A stretch of 64,000 bases of DNA. Origin: Clostridium_AD sp937920395. Its GTDB lineage: Bacteria; Bacillota; Clostridia; Clostridiales; Clostridiaceae. The translations under genes and the position numbers were made by a program. How positions within the stretch are numbered: position 1 is the stretch's first letter; every line of letters starts with the position of its first letter. The stretch covers positions 15,809 to 79,808 of the forward strand of contig DAVZGP010000011.1 of NCBI GenBank assembly GCA_052274345.1, read 5' to 3'. Under the pieces are notes generated by a model. It saw only the letters and a list, made by a program, of their open reading frames with translations, made no database searches and was not told the origin of the DNA. This document shows, in pieces, positions 17,937 to 26,666 of this stretch.

Positions 17937-20120
17937 TTAATTTTTAATTCTATAAACTTCTAATACACCAGATAATTTAGCAATTTTCTTTTGTAACTCT
18001 TTCAAATTATCTATACCTGCAACTTTTAACTTTATATTTATTAAAGCAACATTGTTCTTTAAAGTTTTTGCGTTTATTGAATAAAGTTGAGTTTTAGTTA
18101 ATGTTATTATCTCCATGATACTAGATAATAGACCATATTTATCATCTGCTTTAATTTGGATTTCAGTGATATAACCTTTTCCCTCAGATACTCCCCAACT
18201 TACTTCAACCATCTTATTTGCTTCATTTTTTATTAGTGATTTAGCATTTTTACAATCACGTCTATGAACAGAAACTCCACGACCCATTGTTATATAACCT
18301 ATTATTTCGTCTCCCGGAACTGGATTACAACATTTAGCGAAACGTACAAGTAGATTTCCTTCACCTTTAACTATTAGTCCTGAATAATCCAATTTCTTTT
18401 TAGCATCTTTGTTTGTTGACTTTGTTATTGTTTGTTCAATATCCTCAACTGTCATATCTTCTTGTTTATTTTTATTTTCATAAACCTCTTTTAATCTATT
18501 TACTATAGTTGAAGGCATAATATCTCCAACTCCAACGTACGCAAACAAATCATCTAAACTTCTAAAATTATATTTTTTATATATTTTTTCTATTGCTTCA
18601 CCCTTAGCAATAACTGCAAAATTATATTCTTGTCTTTTGGATTCTCTCTCTAATAATTCTTTACCTTTTTCAATACTTTCTTCTCTTTTGGACTTTTTAA
18701 ACCAAGCCTTAATTTTACTCTTAGCTTGATTACTTTTTGTAATATTTAGCCAATCTATATTAGGTCCCTTGGCCGTAGGTGAAGTTATGACTTCAACTAT
18801 TTCTCCAGTTTTTAAATGATATTCTAGTGGCACCATTCTTCCATTTACTTTTGCCCCCATGCATTTATTACCAATATCTGTATGGATCCTATATGCAAAA
18901 TCAATTGGAGTTGCATCTAATGGCAAGTTAATAACCTCGCCTTTTGGTGTAAATACAAAAACTTCATCTGAGAATAAATCAATTTTAAATCCTTCCATAA
19001 ATTCTTCTGCATCAAAAGTTTCTCCTTGCCACTCAAGAATATCCTTTAGCCATGAAAGTTTAGAATCAAGATTTTTATCATCACTTTGATCTGTACCCTC
19101 TTTATATTTCCAATGAGCTGCAATACCATACTCCGCAGTTTTGTGCATCTCATATGTTCTAATTTGTATTTCAAAAGGTTTCCCATGTGGTCCTATTACT
19201 GTTGAATGAAGTGACTGATACATGTTCGGTTTTGGCATAGCAATATAATCTTTAAATCTTCCTGGAATTGGTTTATAAACCGTATGTACTATACCTAAAG
19301 CTGCATAACAATTACCAATATCCTTAACTAAAATTCTAACCGCAGTCAAATCAAAAACTTGATCTATAGTTTTATTTTGAGTGACCATTTTTCTATAAAT
19401 GCTATAAAAATGTTTTGGTCTTCCATCAAGATCAGCTTCTATTCCAACAATATTTAAATTATATTTTAATTCTTTCATTATATTGTTAATATTTTCTTCA
19501 CGCTCAACTCTTTTTTCCGCAATTTTTCTTACTAGATTATAGTACTCATTCGGGTTTAAATACCTAAGTGATAAATCCTCAAGTTCCCATTTTATTTTTG
19601 ACATTCCAAGTCTATGTGCTAGTGGAGCATAGATATCTAAAGTTTCTTTTGCCTTTTGTTTTTGCTTTGCAATTGGCATGTACTTAAGAGTTCTCATATT
19701 ATGAAGTCTATCTGCAAGCTTAATAAGAATAACTCTAATATCTTTTGCCATAGCAAGTAACATTTTACGAACATTATCAGCTTGTTCCTCTTCCTTAGTC
19801 TTATACTTTATGAGACCAAGCTTAGTCACGCCTTCCACCAAGTTTGCTACTTCTATATTAAATTCCATACTTACATCTTCAAAAGTATATACTGTATCTT
19901 CAATTACATCATGAAGTAAGCCCGCAACAATTGTACTAGTATCAAGCCCCATTTCTGCTAAAATACATGCTACTTCTAATGGATGAACTATATATGGTTC
20001 ACCAGACTCTCTCTTTTGCTCCTTATGTGCAGCATAAGAAAAATTAAAGGCTTTAATAATAAGTTCTTTGTCTACATTCTTACAATTATTTTCAATCTTA
20101 GATAATAATTTTTCTAACAT
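17937..20120 (-). CDS. relA: Bifunctional (p)ppGpp synthetase/hydrolase Rel
   Basis: A 727-residue long RSH protein of the stringent response. Order: HD hydrolase (GEPYIVHPLEVA, then LLHDVIEDT), synthetase (GRPKHFYSIYRKM), TGS domain (VFTPKGEVINLP), a CC/zinc-finger part (FAKCCNPVPGDEI) and C-terminal ACT domain. The intact HD motif suggests hydrolysis as well as synthesis. TAGGAGTG precedes ATG. Upstream is a hairpin that could attenuate read-through from apt. Confidence 0.96.
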   Translation of the reverse strand: MLEKLLSKIENNCKNVDKELIIKAFNFSYAAHKEQKRESGEPYIVHPLEVACILAEMGLDTSTIVAGLLHDVIEDTVYTFEDVSMEFNIEVANLVEGVTKLGLIKYKTKEEEQADNVRKMLLAMAKDIRVILIKLADRLHNMRTLKYMPIAKQKQKAKETLDIYAPLAHRLGMSKIKWELEDLSLRYLNPNEYYNLVRKIAEKRVEREENINNIMKELKYNLNIVGIEADLDGRPKHFYSIYRKMVTQNKTIDQVFDLTAVRILVKDIGNCYAALGIVHTVYKPIPGRFKDYIAMPKPNMYQSLHSTVIGPHGKPFEIQIRTYEMHKTAEYGIAAHWKYKEGTDQSDDKNLDSKLSWLKDILEWQGETFDAEEFMEGFKIDLFSDEVFVFTPKGEVINLPLDATPIDFAYRIHTDIGNKCMGAKVNGRMVPLEYHLKTGEIVEVITSPTAKGPNIDWLNITKSNQAKSKIKAWFKKSKREESIEKGKELLERESKRQEYNFAVIAKGEAIEKIYKKYNFRSLDDLFAYVGVGDIMPSTIVNRLKEVYENKNKQEDMTVEDIEQTITKSTNKDAKKKLDYSGLIVKGEGNLLVRFAKCCNPVPGDEIIGYITMGRGVSVHRRDCKNAKSLIKNEANKMVEVSWGVSEGKGYITEIQIKADDKYGLLSSIMEIITLTKTQLYSINAKTLKNNVALINIKLKVAGIDNLKELQKKIAKLSGVLEVYRIKN

Positions 20121-20143
20121 GCTTATACACTCCTAAAATCAAA

Positions 20144-20163
20144 GGCTGGTTAAATAACCAGCC
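20144..20163 (-). terminator. Hairpin just before the rel ribosome site
   Basis: GGCTGGTTA and TAACCAGCC (20144-20152, 20155-20163) with a two-base centre, followed on the minus strand by TTTGATTTT. It is a weak terminator or attenuator between apt and rel. Confidence 0.5.
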
Positions 20164-20272
20164 AATACTTTTTACTAATATTATATAATAATTTGTAGAA
20201 TTATGCAATTTAAATTTATCCACTAAATAAATCAGATCAAATCATCTCCTGCGGAGCTGCAATATTAACGAC

Positions 20273-20359
20273 TTCAGAAGAATATTTATACTACCAATGA
20301 AGTTTTCTATTTATTAGGGCATATAACACCCACTAATAGAAGTTGGAGACTCTTCTGAA
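20273..20359 (-). other. Foldable element in the apt-rel gap, function unknown
   Basis: In the 245-base gap between apt and rel, a perfect nine-pair stem (20273-20281 with 20351-20359) encloses an inner hairpin with GGG/CCC and CTATT/AATAG pairs on the minus strand. The outer stem begins only a few bases after the apt stop. I do not recognise a riboswitch or 6S RNA in it, and it lacks the T tract of a terminator. Confidence 0.35.
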
Positions 20360-20365
20360 ATGTAG

Positions 20366-20884
20366 TTAAATGTTATATTTCACAAGAGACATTATGTCAT
20401 AATCCTTAAGTTTCTCTTTTCCATTAAGATCTGTAAGTTCTATTACAAAATTTAAAGAAATAACATTTCCACCCATTTGTTCTATAAGTTTTGTTACCGC
20501 TGCAACAGTACCACCAGTAGCAAGCAAATCATCTACAATAGCTACTCTTTGTCCAGGCTTTATTGCATCTTTATGTATTTCAAGTTTATCAGTTCCGTAT
20601 TCCAGTTCATACTCAATTTGAAGTGTTTCATAAGGTAACTTGCCAGGTTTTCTAACTGGTACAAATCCTGCTCCAAGTGCATAAGCTACAGGTACACCAA
20701 ATAAAAAGCCTCTCGCCTCTGGTCCTACTATAACATCCACTTTCTTATCTTTTAAATATTTGGCAATTGCATCTATTGTCTGCCTAAGAACCTCTCCATC
20801 TTGCAAAATGGTAGTTATATCTTTAAAACTAATACCTTTTTTTGGAAAGTCATCTATTACTCTAATACTATTTTTCAAATCCAT
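20366..20884 (-). CDS. apt: Adenine phosphoribosyltransferase
   Basis: A 172-residue Apt salvaging adenine to AMP with PRPP. Signatures are GPEARGFLFG, the RKPGKLP loop and the PRPP site VAIVDDLLATGGT. Length is typical. AGGGGGATAACA precedes ATG. It sits between the RecJ-like gene and rel as in other clostridia. Confidence 0.96.
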   Translation of the reverse strand: MDLKNSIRVIDDFPKKGISFKDITTILQDGEVLRQTIDAIAKYLKDKKVDVIVGPEARGFLFGVPVAYALGAGFVPVRKPGKLPYETLQIEYELEYGTDKLEIHKDAIKPGQRVAIVDDLLATGGTVAAVTKLIEQMGGNVISLNFVIELTDLNGKEKLKDYDIMSLVKYNI

Positions 20885-20961
20885 TGTTATCCCCCTAAAT
20901 TAAATCATTTATACAAATAAGTTAACACTTCATTATTTTAACTCTTGCCATACACTAAACA

Positions 20962-21831
20962 TTATATACTATTTTTAAGTTCCATATCTAAATATTTTGA
21001 TATTTGTAGTGCCCTATTTTTGTCTGTTGTTATAAATAACTCAACAACAATTTTAGCATTATCCATTCTTCCAACTGGATTAATTGTTGGTTTTACTGTC
21101 GATGCTAATTTAAAAACTGTTTCTTCATTAATAATATTAATATTATGTATTTTTATCAATGCACAAATTCCATAATTAGTTGTACAATTTAATTGTTTTA
21201 TACCTTCTTCAGCTATTATTTTATTTTCACTTTCAAGCTTTTTCTTGCTATATATAGTGCCTATCATTACCAAATCCATATATTTGTTTACGGATTTCAT
21301 TTTATAGTAAGCTGAAATTGCTTGAGCTAGTTTAAATGTCATCCCACAGGTGGATAACTCCTTAAATGGATAATTACATCCCTTTTGCTTTGGATTAACA
21401 ACTATAGTCTGTGGGACATGTTTAAGTGGTTTGTGAAAATCAGTTATTATAACATCTATCCCAATACTTTTACACAGTTCAACTTCACTAATTGAATTAG
21501 TACCACACCCTAATGTTATTATAAGTCCCGGTCCTAAATATTTTATATGTCCTGTAATATCTTTTTCAACTAAATCACGATTTTCATTAAGTTCACCTGG
21601 TATAAAATACTCAACATCAGCGTTTACAAACTTTAGAACTAACATTAATAAGGATATTGCAGTAATACTATCCACATCATAAAACCCATATAAAACAATT
21701 TTTTCTCTATGATTTATTGCTTTTATAATCCTATTTAATGCATCCTTCATTCCCTTTAATAAAAATGGATTATACATGTTGTATTCTATAAAATCATTAT
21801 TATTTTTTTGCATGTTTTTAAAAAAATCCAC
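20962..21831 (-). CDS. Truncated RecJ-like DHH-domain protein, probably catalytically dead
   Basis: A 289-residue protein matching only the N-terminal DHH domain of RecJ, the 5'-3' single-strand exonuclease (usually about 570-800 residues). Motif I is kept (YDVDSITA, Asp52 and Asp54). The later ligands are changed: the usual VDCG is TLGCG (Gly108 for Asp), the DHH motif is DFH (Phe132 for the first His), and the motif IV Asp in GTVAD is Ser195 in GTIYSK. The INPVGRMDNA segment and the following helix remain, then the chain ends; the DHHA1 and OB parts are absent and only 77 bases separate it from apt. The frame is intact. Position between secF and apt is where recJ normally lies. Confidence 0.75.
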   Translation of the reverse strand: MDFFKNMQKNNNDFIEYNMYNPFLLKGMKDALNRIIKAINHREKIVLYGFYDVDSITAISLLMLVLKFVNADVEYFIPGELNENRDLVEKDITGHIKYLGPGLIITLGCGTNSISEVELCKSIGIDVIITDFHKPLKHVPQTIVVNPKQKGCNYPFKELSTCGMTFKLAQAISAYYKMKSVNKYMDLVMIGTIYSKKKLESENKIIAEEGIKQLNCTTNYGICALIKIHNINIINEETVFKLASTVKPTINPVGRMDNAKIVVELFITTDKNRALQISKYLDMELKNSI

Positions 21832-21975
21832 CCTAAAAACTCCTCAATATTAATAAAAAATATATTAATTATTGTTTTCTATTATGTAAAATAAAAAAAA
21901 CAAAGAAGTAATTAATACATCCTACTTCTCTGTCCTTTATTTAAAATTGTTTAACCCATATTACTGTTTACCTTA

Positions 21976-22842
21976 TTAAACTCTAGCTTTCTTACCTCTT
22001 TTTTTAAGAAGTACCCACATAGGGCTTGCTATAAAAATTGAAGAATAACATCCAACTCCTATACCAAAAATTAATGGGAAACTAAGATCTCTTATAGAAG
22101 GTACAAATGCAAATACTGCAATTACACAAATTAAAACTGTAGCAACTGTATTTATTGATCTTGCCATAGTTTGATTAACACTAGTGTTTGTAATTTCCTC
22201 TACAGAAGCTTTCCTCATAATTTTTTGGTTTTCTCTTATTCTATCAAATATAACTATAGTGTCATTAATAGAATACCCAACAACAGTTAGAATCGCCGCT
22301 ATAAAGGTTGCATTTACTTGTATTTGGAAAATTGCATATACTGTAACTGTAATCAGAATATCGTGCACCAAAGCAATTATAGCTGAAGCTGCAAATTTAA
22401 ACTCAAATCTAAAACCGACATAAACTAACATGAAAAGCATAGCTACTATTAAGGCAGTAACTGTTTTTGTCTTTAATTCACTTCCAATAGATGCACCGAT
22501 TGTATCTTGAGATAATAATACACTTGATTTAAACTGTGTTTTAATATCTTTTAACATGCTAGCAGTTTTTTCAGGAGAAAGCGCATCACTTTTTATGATT
22601 ATATCAATTTCTTTATTATCATTTATTGTTTTAGAAGAATATTCTTCCTTTGCATATTTATCTATTATTTTATCTACATCTGATTTAACAAATTGTTGAT
22701 TCATTTTTATATCAAGTGTTGTACCACCTTTAAAATCTATACCTAAATTCAATCCTTTTGTTGCCAAAAACCCCATTCCTATTACAATTATAAATAGAGA
22801 AATAGCAAACCATATTTTAGTTTTTTCAACTACTTTTATCAT
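21976..22842 (-). CDS. secF: Protein translocase subunit SecF
   Basis: A 288-residue SecF with six membrane segments: the first helix, then LGIDFKGGT, a periplasmic-type domain and the conserved second half with GYSINDTIVIFDRIREN. With SecD it uses the proton gradient to assist late steps of Sec export. It starts four bases after secD with GGGGGTAAGCAT before ATG. Confidence 0.96.
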   Translation of the reverse strand: MIKVVEKTKIWFAISLFIIVIGMGFLATKGLNLGIDFKGGTTLDIKMNQQFVKSDVDKIIDKYAKEEYSSKTINDNKEIDIIIKSDALSPEKTASMLKDIKTQFKSSVLLSQDTIGASIGSELKTKTVTALIVAMLFMLVYVGFRFEFKFAASAIIALVHDILITVTVYAIFQIQVNATFIAAILTVVGYSINDTIVIFDRIRENQKIMRKASVEEITNTSVNQTMARSINTVATVLICVIAVFAFVPSIRDLSFPLIFGIGVGCYSSIFIASPMWVLLKKRGKKARV

Positions 22843-22846
22843 ATGC

Positions 22847-24085
22847 TTACCCCCTCTTTACGCCAAAATGAGATGTTTTACTTATTAGTCCCATTTCGAC
22901 TGCTAATTTCAATAAGAATTTAGTACATGTAAGTGCTGTAAATAGACTTATAGTTACACCTATTACTAGTGTTAGTGCAAAGCCCTTAACTGAACCTGTC
23001 CCCATAGAATAAAGAACTAACCCAGCCATTATAGTTGTAATGTTTGAATCTAATATTGATGGAAGTGCTCTATGAAATCCAGCATGTACAGAAGATTTTA
23101 TAGATTTTCCAGTTTTAATTTCTTCCTTTATCCTCTCAAATATTAGCACATTAGCATCGACAGCCATTCCTATTGTAAGTAAGAATCCAGCGATACCTGA
23201 AATTGTTAATGTAGCGTTAATAGCTGAGAATGCACCAAGAACTAAGACCACATATAAAACTAAAGATATATCCGCAACAACACCAGGTGCTCTATAATAT
23301 AAAAGCATAAATAAGAATACAAATAATATTGATACTATTCCTGCTTTCACACTTTGTGATAATGCTTCTGATCCAAAAGTTGCTCCCACTGTTTTAACTG
23401 AAACAGCTTTTAAAGTTACAGGTAATGCACCAGATTTAATAATTTCAGATGTAGTAGTAGCTTCTACTAATGATGCACTTCCTGAAATTTCAGCCTTTCC
23501 GTCCAAAATAGCTACTTCAACTGTAGGATCAGTTAATACATCTGCATCCATATAAATAGTTATTTTTTGTCCTATAAACTTTTGAGTTGCTGCTGCAAAT
23601 TTTTTCTTACCCGATGCATTAAGTTCAAGATTTATAACAGGCTTATTATCTTGATTGTAGGCCGCAGTAGCATCCTTTACATCTTTACCAGTAAGAATTG
23701 TCACTTTATCAGGACCAACAAATTTGAGTTCACCCGATTTTGCAACAGTATCAAGAATTTCTTTAGAATCTGATTTTCCTGGTATATCAATTCTAATTTT
23801 ATTATTACCTTCTTTAGTAACTGATGTCTCACTAACTCCCATTTTGTTTACTCTCAATGAAATTAGTTCAATTGCTCTGTCTATAGTCTTTTGATCTACA
23901 TTTGCACCTTGGACTTCTTCAAGTACAGAAATTCCACCTTGAATGTCTAACCCTTTATTTATTGTCTCAGTAAATGGTTTAACCCTGTAGTCTCCTATTT
24001 TAAATCCGTGAAAACCTGTAAATGCTAATAACCCAATAACAAAAACACTGACTAGAAACAGTATCGTGCTCTTCTTCTTTTTCAT
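22847..24085 (-). CDS. secD: Protein translocase subunit SecD
   Basis: A 412-residue SecD. After the first helix comes LDIQGG, then the P1 domain with RVNKMGVSE, and the five-helix RND part with GMAVDANVLIFERIKEE and the TTIMAGLVL segment. It works with the adjacent SecF. GGGGGATAAAA precedes ATG. A short gap separates it from scfB, so the SCIFF genes may feed the same transcript. Confidence 0.96.
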   Translation of the reverse strand: MKKKKSTILFLVSVFVIGLLAFTGFHGFKIGDYRVKPFTETINKGLDIQGGISVLEEVQGANVDQKTIDRAIELISLRVNKMGVSETSVTKEGNNKIRIDIPGKSDSKEILDTVAKSGELKFVGPDKVTILTGKDVKDATAAYNQDNKPVINLELNASGKKKFAAATQKFIGQKITIYMDADVLTDPTVEVAILDGKAEISGSASLVEATTTSEIIKSGALPVTLKAVSVKTVGATFGSEALSQSVKAGIVSILFVFLFMLLYYRAPGVVADISLVLYVVLVLGAFSAINATLTISGIAGFLLTIGMAVDANVLIFERIKEEIKTGKSIKSSVHAGFHRALPSILDSNITTIMAGLVLYSMGTGSVKGFALTLVIGVTISLFTALTCTKFLLKLAVEMGLISKTSHFGVKRG

Positions 24086-24164
24086 TTTTATCCCCCTTCC
24101 CGTTTACTCATAAATACAATTATATTATGATTAACAAATTTAGTCAATCTTAACTAAATGTAAT

Positions 24165-25529
24165 TTACTTATTCATGGTTACCGCTTTTAAAGCTATTGC
24201 ACACTCTATTCTCTTCTTTTGCATCTTACATCCAATTTCATATGGTATATGCATATCTCCATTGAAATTAAAGTTATTTGCCTGGCATCCACCACTACAA
24301 TAAAATTTAGCCCAACACTTAGTACATGTAGGTTTATTATAAATATGAGCTTCCTTAAATTCTTTAACCATTTTATTATTAGTAATCCCATTATAGATAT
24401 CGCCAATAAGAAAATCTTTATTGCCAACGAATTGATGACAAGGATATATATCTCCATCTGGAGTAACTGCTATATATTCATGGCCCGCTCCACATCCAGC
24501 TATTCTCTTATATACACAAGGTCCACCTTGTAAATCAATATTAAAGTGATAGAATTTAAAACTAGTTCCATTTTTAAATCGTTTGAGCATATCTGCATAT
24601 AATTTATCGTATTGCTCAAATATAACTGGTAAATCTTCTTCTCTAATTGATAGATTATGTTCAGGTGGGAGCACCACTGGCTCTATAGATATTTCTTTAA
24701 ACCCTAAATCCGCCATATGTTCAATATCTTCAAAAAAGTCAGTGTTATCTCTAGTAAACGTTCCCCTAACATAATACTGTTTTGATTTGTCTCTCATATC
24801 TACCATTTTTTTAATCTTAGGAAGTATTCTATCATATGATCCACTTCCATCTACCTTTACTCTAACCTTATCATTAACAGCTTTTCTACCATCTATGCTA
24901 AGTACTATATTACCCATGTTCTCATCCATATATTTCATAATTTCCTCAGTAAGTAACGTGGCATTAGTAGTCATAGTAAATCTTATAGATTTATTGAAAA
25001 TTTTCTCTTGAACCCTAGCATATGCAACTATTTCTTTTATCATTTCAAAAGCCATTAGTGGTTCTCCACCAAATAAATCTATCTCAATGTTTTTTCTAGG
25101 TCCAGATTTCTCCAAAACAAAATCTATTGCTTTTTTCCCAACTTCTACTGACATTGCTTTTCTAGCGCCATGGTACTCACCCTCATCAGCAAAGCAGTAC
25201 TTGCATCTTAAATTACAATCATGAATTATATTTAAACACAGTGCCTTTATATATGGCTCTTCTTTTGCACCACTTAACGCAATTGATTTGTATAAATCTG
25301 CTGTGTACAAAGTTCCTTCTTGAATTAAGCTTTGAATCTCATCATATACTTCATTAATATCTTTTACTGAATATTTATTTTTAAAATCTTCTATTAAATC
25401 TTCTTTTTTTCTAAGTTCATTCTCATCTAGAAGATCATAAACTATTTCATCTACCATATGTAGTGCTCCAGAATTTACATCAATTATATAATGTTCATTG
25501 TCTTGAATAAATTTATGAATAAGTGACAA
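24165..25529 (-). CDS. scfB: SCIFF maturase, radical SAM/SPASM thioether-forming enzyme
   Basis: A 454-residue radical SAM peptide maturase. An N-terminal peptide-binding part with HMVDEIVYDLL precedes the cluster motif CNLRCKYC, then DLFGGEPL, and a C-terminal SPASM region with CHQF, CTKCWAKFYC and GGCQANN cysteines for two more clusters. Its substrate is the six-cysteine peptide encoded next upstream, in which it makes thioether links from Cys to alpha carbons (a ranthipeptide). Start is TTG behind GGAGG. The pairing with scfA, yajC and secDF is the standard clostridial locus. Confidence 0.95.
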   Translation of the reverse strand: MSLIHKFIQDNEHYIIDVNSGALHMVDEIVYDLLDENELRKKEDLIEDFKNKYSVKDINEVYDEIQSLIQEGTLYTADLYKSIALSGAKEEPYIKALCLNIIHDCNLRCKYCFADEGEYHGARKAMSVEVGKKAIDFVLEKSGPRKNIEIDLFGGEPLMAFEMIKEIVAYARVQEKIFNKSIRFTMTTNATLLTEEIMKYMDENMGNIVLSIDGRKAVNDKVRVKVDGSGSYDRILPKIKKMVDMRDKSKQYYVRGTFTRDNTDFFEDIEHMADLGFKEISIEPVVLPPEHNLSIREEDLPVIFEQYDKLYADMLKRFKNGTSFKFYHFNIDLQGGPCVYKRIAGCGAGHEYIAVTPDGDIYPCHQFVGNKDFLIGDIYNGITNNKMVKEFKEAHIYNKPTCTKCWAKFYCSGGCQANNFNFNGDMHIPYEIGCKMQKKRIECAIALKAVTMNK

Positions 25530-25555
25530 ATTTGTTCCTCCTAACTAAATTTAAA

Positions 25556-25576
25556 GCAGTAACCCTAAGTTACTGC
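25556..25576 (-). terminator. Attenuator between scfA and scfB
   Basis: GCAGTAAC and GTTACTGC (arms 25556-25563, 25569-25576) followed on the minus strand by TTTAAATTT. It would let scfA be made in excess over its maturase. Confidence 0.65.
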
Positions 25577-25590
25577 CCCCGTTAATAATA

Positions 25591-25728
25591 TTAGTTTTCA
25601 CAAGCTAAGTTAGCTACTGTACAAGAAGTTTTACATGCTGATTGACATGAATTAGCACATTCCTTGCAACCTGGTTTTTTTAAACTTTCTTTTATTGTTG
25701 CTGCATTTATAGTTTTTATATGTTTCAT
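25591..25728 (-). CDS. scfA: SCIFF six-cysteine precursor peptide
   Basis: A 45-residue peptide beginning MKHIKTINAATIKESLKK, the SCIFF leader, followed by a core with six cysteines at positions 21, 24, 28, 32, 36 and 43. It is the substrate of the adjacent ScfB. The ATG at 25728 is used because GGAGG lies seven bases upstream; another in-frame ATG two codons earlier is too close to it. The mature peptide's function is unknown. A -10-like TACAAT lies upstream on the minus strand. Confidence 0.95.
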   Translation of the reverse strand: MKHIKTINAATIKESLKKPGCKECANSCQSACKTSCTVANLACEN

Positions 25729-25797
25729 TTTCATTCCTCCATATCATAAAGTTGACGTATACATTGTATCATAGTATTCTAGCTAAATAAAGTAATT

Positions 25798-26166
25798 TTA
25801 TAAATTTATTCCAAGCATTCCTGATAAGGTACCTATACCTAAAGCGAGTGAAGTTCTCACTATTTCGCGCGTCCCAATAGCTGCACTCCCACCACCAAAT
25901 ACTTTAACCAAGTACAAAACTAACATGTAAACCGTAGCAACCATAATACCCATTAGCCAACCTTTTTCACCTGCTTTCTTCGCAGCAAATATAGATCCAT
26001 AAAGCACACTAACTAATGTTATTACAATATAAAAAACGGATGTAACCTTCATACTAGTTGGCAAAACAGTCGTTACTATAGAATAAATAACTAATATAAT
26101 TAAGGTTAAAATTGAAGCCCTAAATACTCCTTCTCCAGCGCAAGAATACTTCTTTTTATTTTCCAT
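25798..26166 (-). CDS. TIGR04086 family membrane protein
   Basis: A 122-residue protein with four predicted membrane segments after a short basic N-terminus (ENKKKYSCAGEG). Family membership is suggested by size, four-helix pattern and position between yajC and scfA, where this family is found in clostridia. Function unknown; a link to SCIFF or Sec export is only contextual. Start chosen at the ATG behind GGGGGAG, ten codons after a longer in-frame start. Confidence 0.75.
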   Translation of the reverse strand: MENKKKYSCAGEGVFRASILTLIILVIYSIVTTVLPTSMKVTSVFYIVITLVSVLYGSIFAAKKAGEKGWLMGIMVATVYMLVLYLVKVFGGGSAAIGTREIVRTSLALGIGTLSGMLGINL

Positions 26167-26274
26167 GTAAATCTCCCCCTTTTCTATAAATTCCAATAAA
26201 AAAATAATCTTTTATTTAAATTTAAATCTATAATATTAATTATGATTTGAAAAGGGGTTTTATTACATAATTCA

Positions 26275-26565
26275 CTACTTTTTCTCTACTACTTCAGCAG
26301 TATTTGAATTTATTACAGTTCCAATTCCACTCTTTGATACTTTAATTTTAGTTCTGTCTGGACCACTTTCTAGTATAATATACTCATCTTGAATTTTGAT
26401 GATTTTTCCTATTACACCGCCTTTAGTCAATACTTCATCATTTACTTTTAAATTATTTAAAAGTGCAGCATATTTTTTCTTTCTTTTGTTTTCTGGTATA
26501 AATATTACTAGATAAAATACTGCTAGCATTAATACCATTGTAAACACACTTCCTAATTGTCCCAT
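26275..26565 (-). CDS. yajC: Preprotein translocase subunit YajC
   Basis: A 96-residue YajC: one N-terminal membrane helix, then NKRKKKYAALLNNLKVNDEV and GGVIGKI, the family core. It associates with SecDF. AGGAGGGG precedes ATG. It lies downstream of tgt as usual. Confidence 0.94.
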   Translation of the reverse strand: MGQLGSVFTMVLMLAVFYLVIFIPENKRKKKYAALLNNLKVNDEVLTKGGVIGKIIKIQDEYIILESGPDRTKIKVSKSGIGTVINSNTAEVVEKK

Positions 26566-26666
26566 CGATATTCCCCTCCTTTCAATATTTTTTTTCTAAC
26601 TTATAATAAAACAATTTTCCTATAAATATATATCTTATAGGCTAATCATATTATAGTAACTAATTA

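Noticed and set aside
20121..20365. 6S RNA or purine riboswitch between apt and rel
   Set aside because: The folded part is too short for 6S RNA and lacks the purine aptamer loops; I kept it as an unexplained element.
24206..24533. Frames on both strands within scfB
   Set aside because: They overlap the SPASM cysteine region of a clearly recognised maturase.
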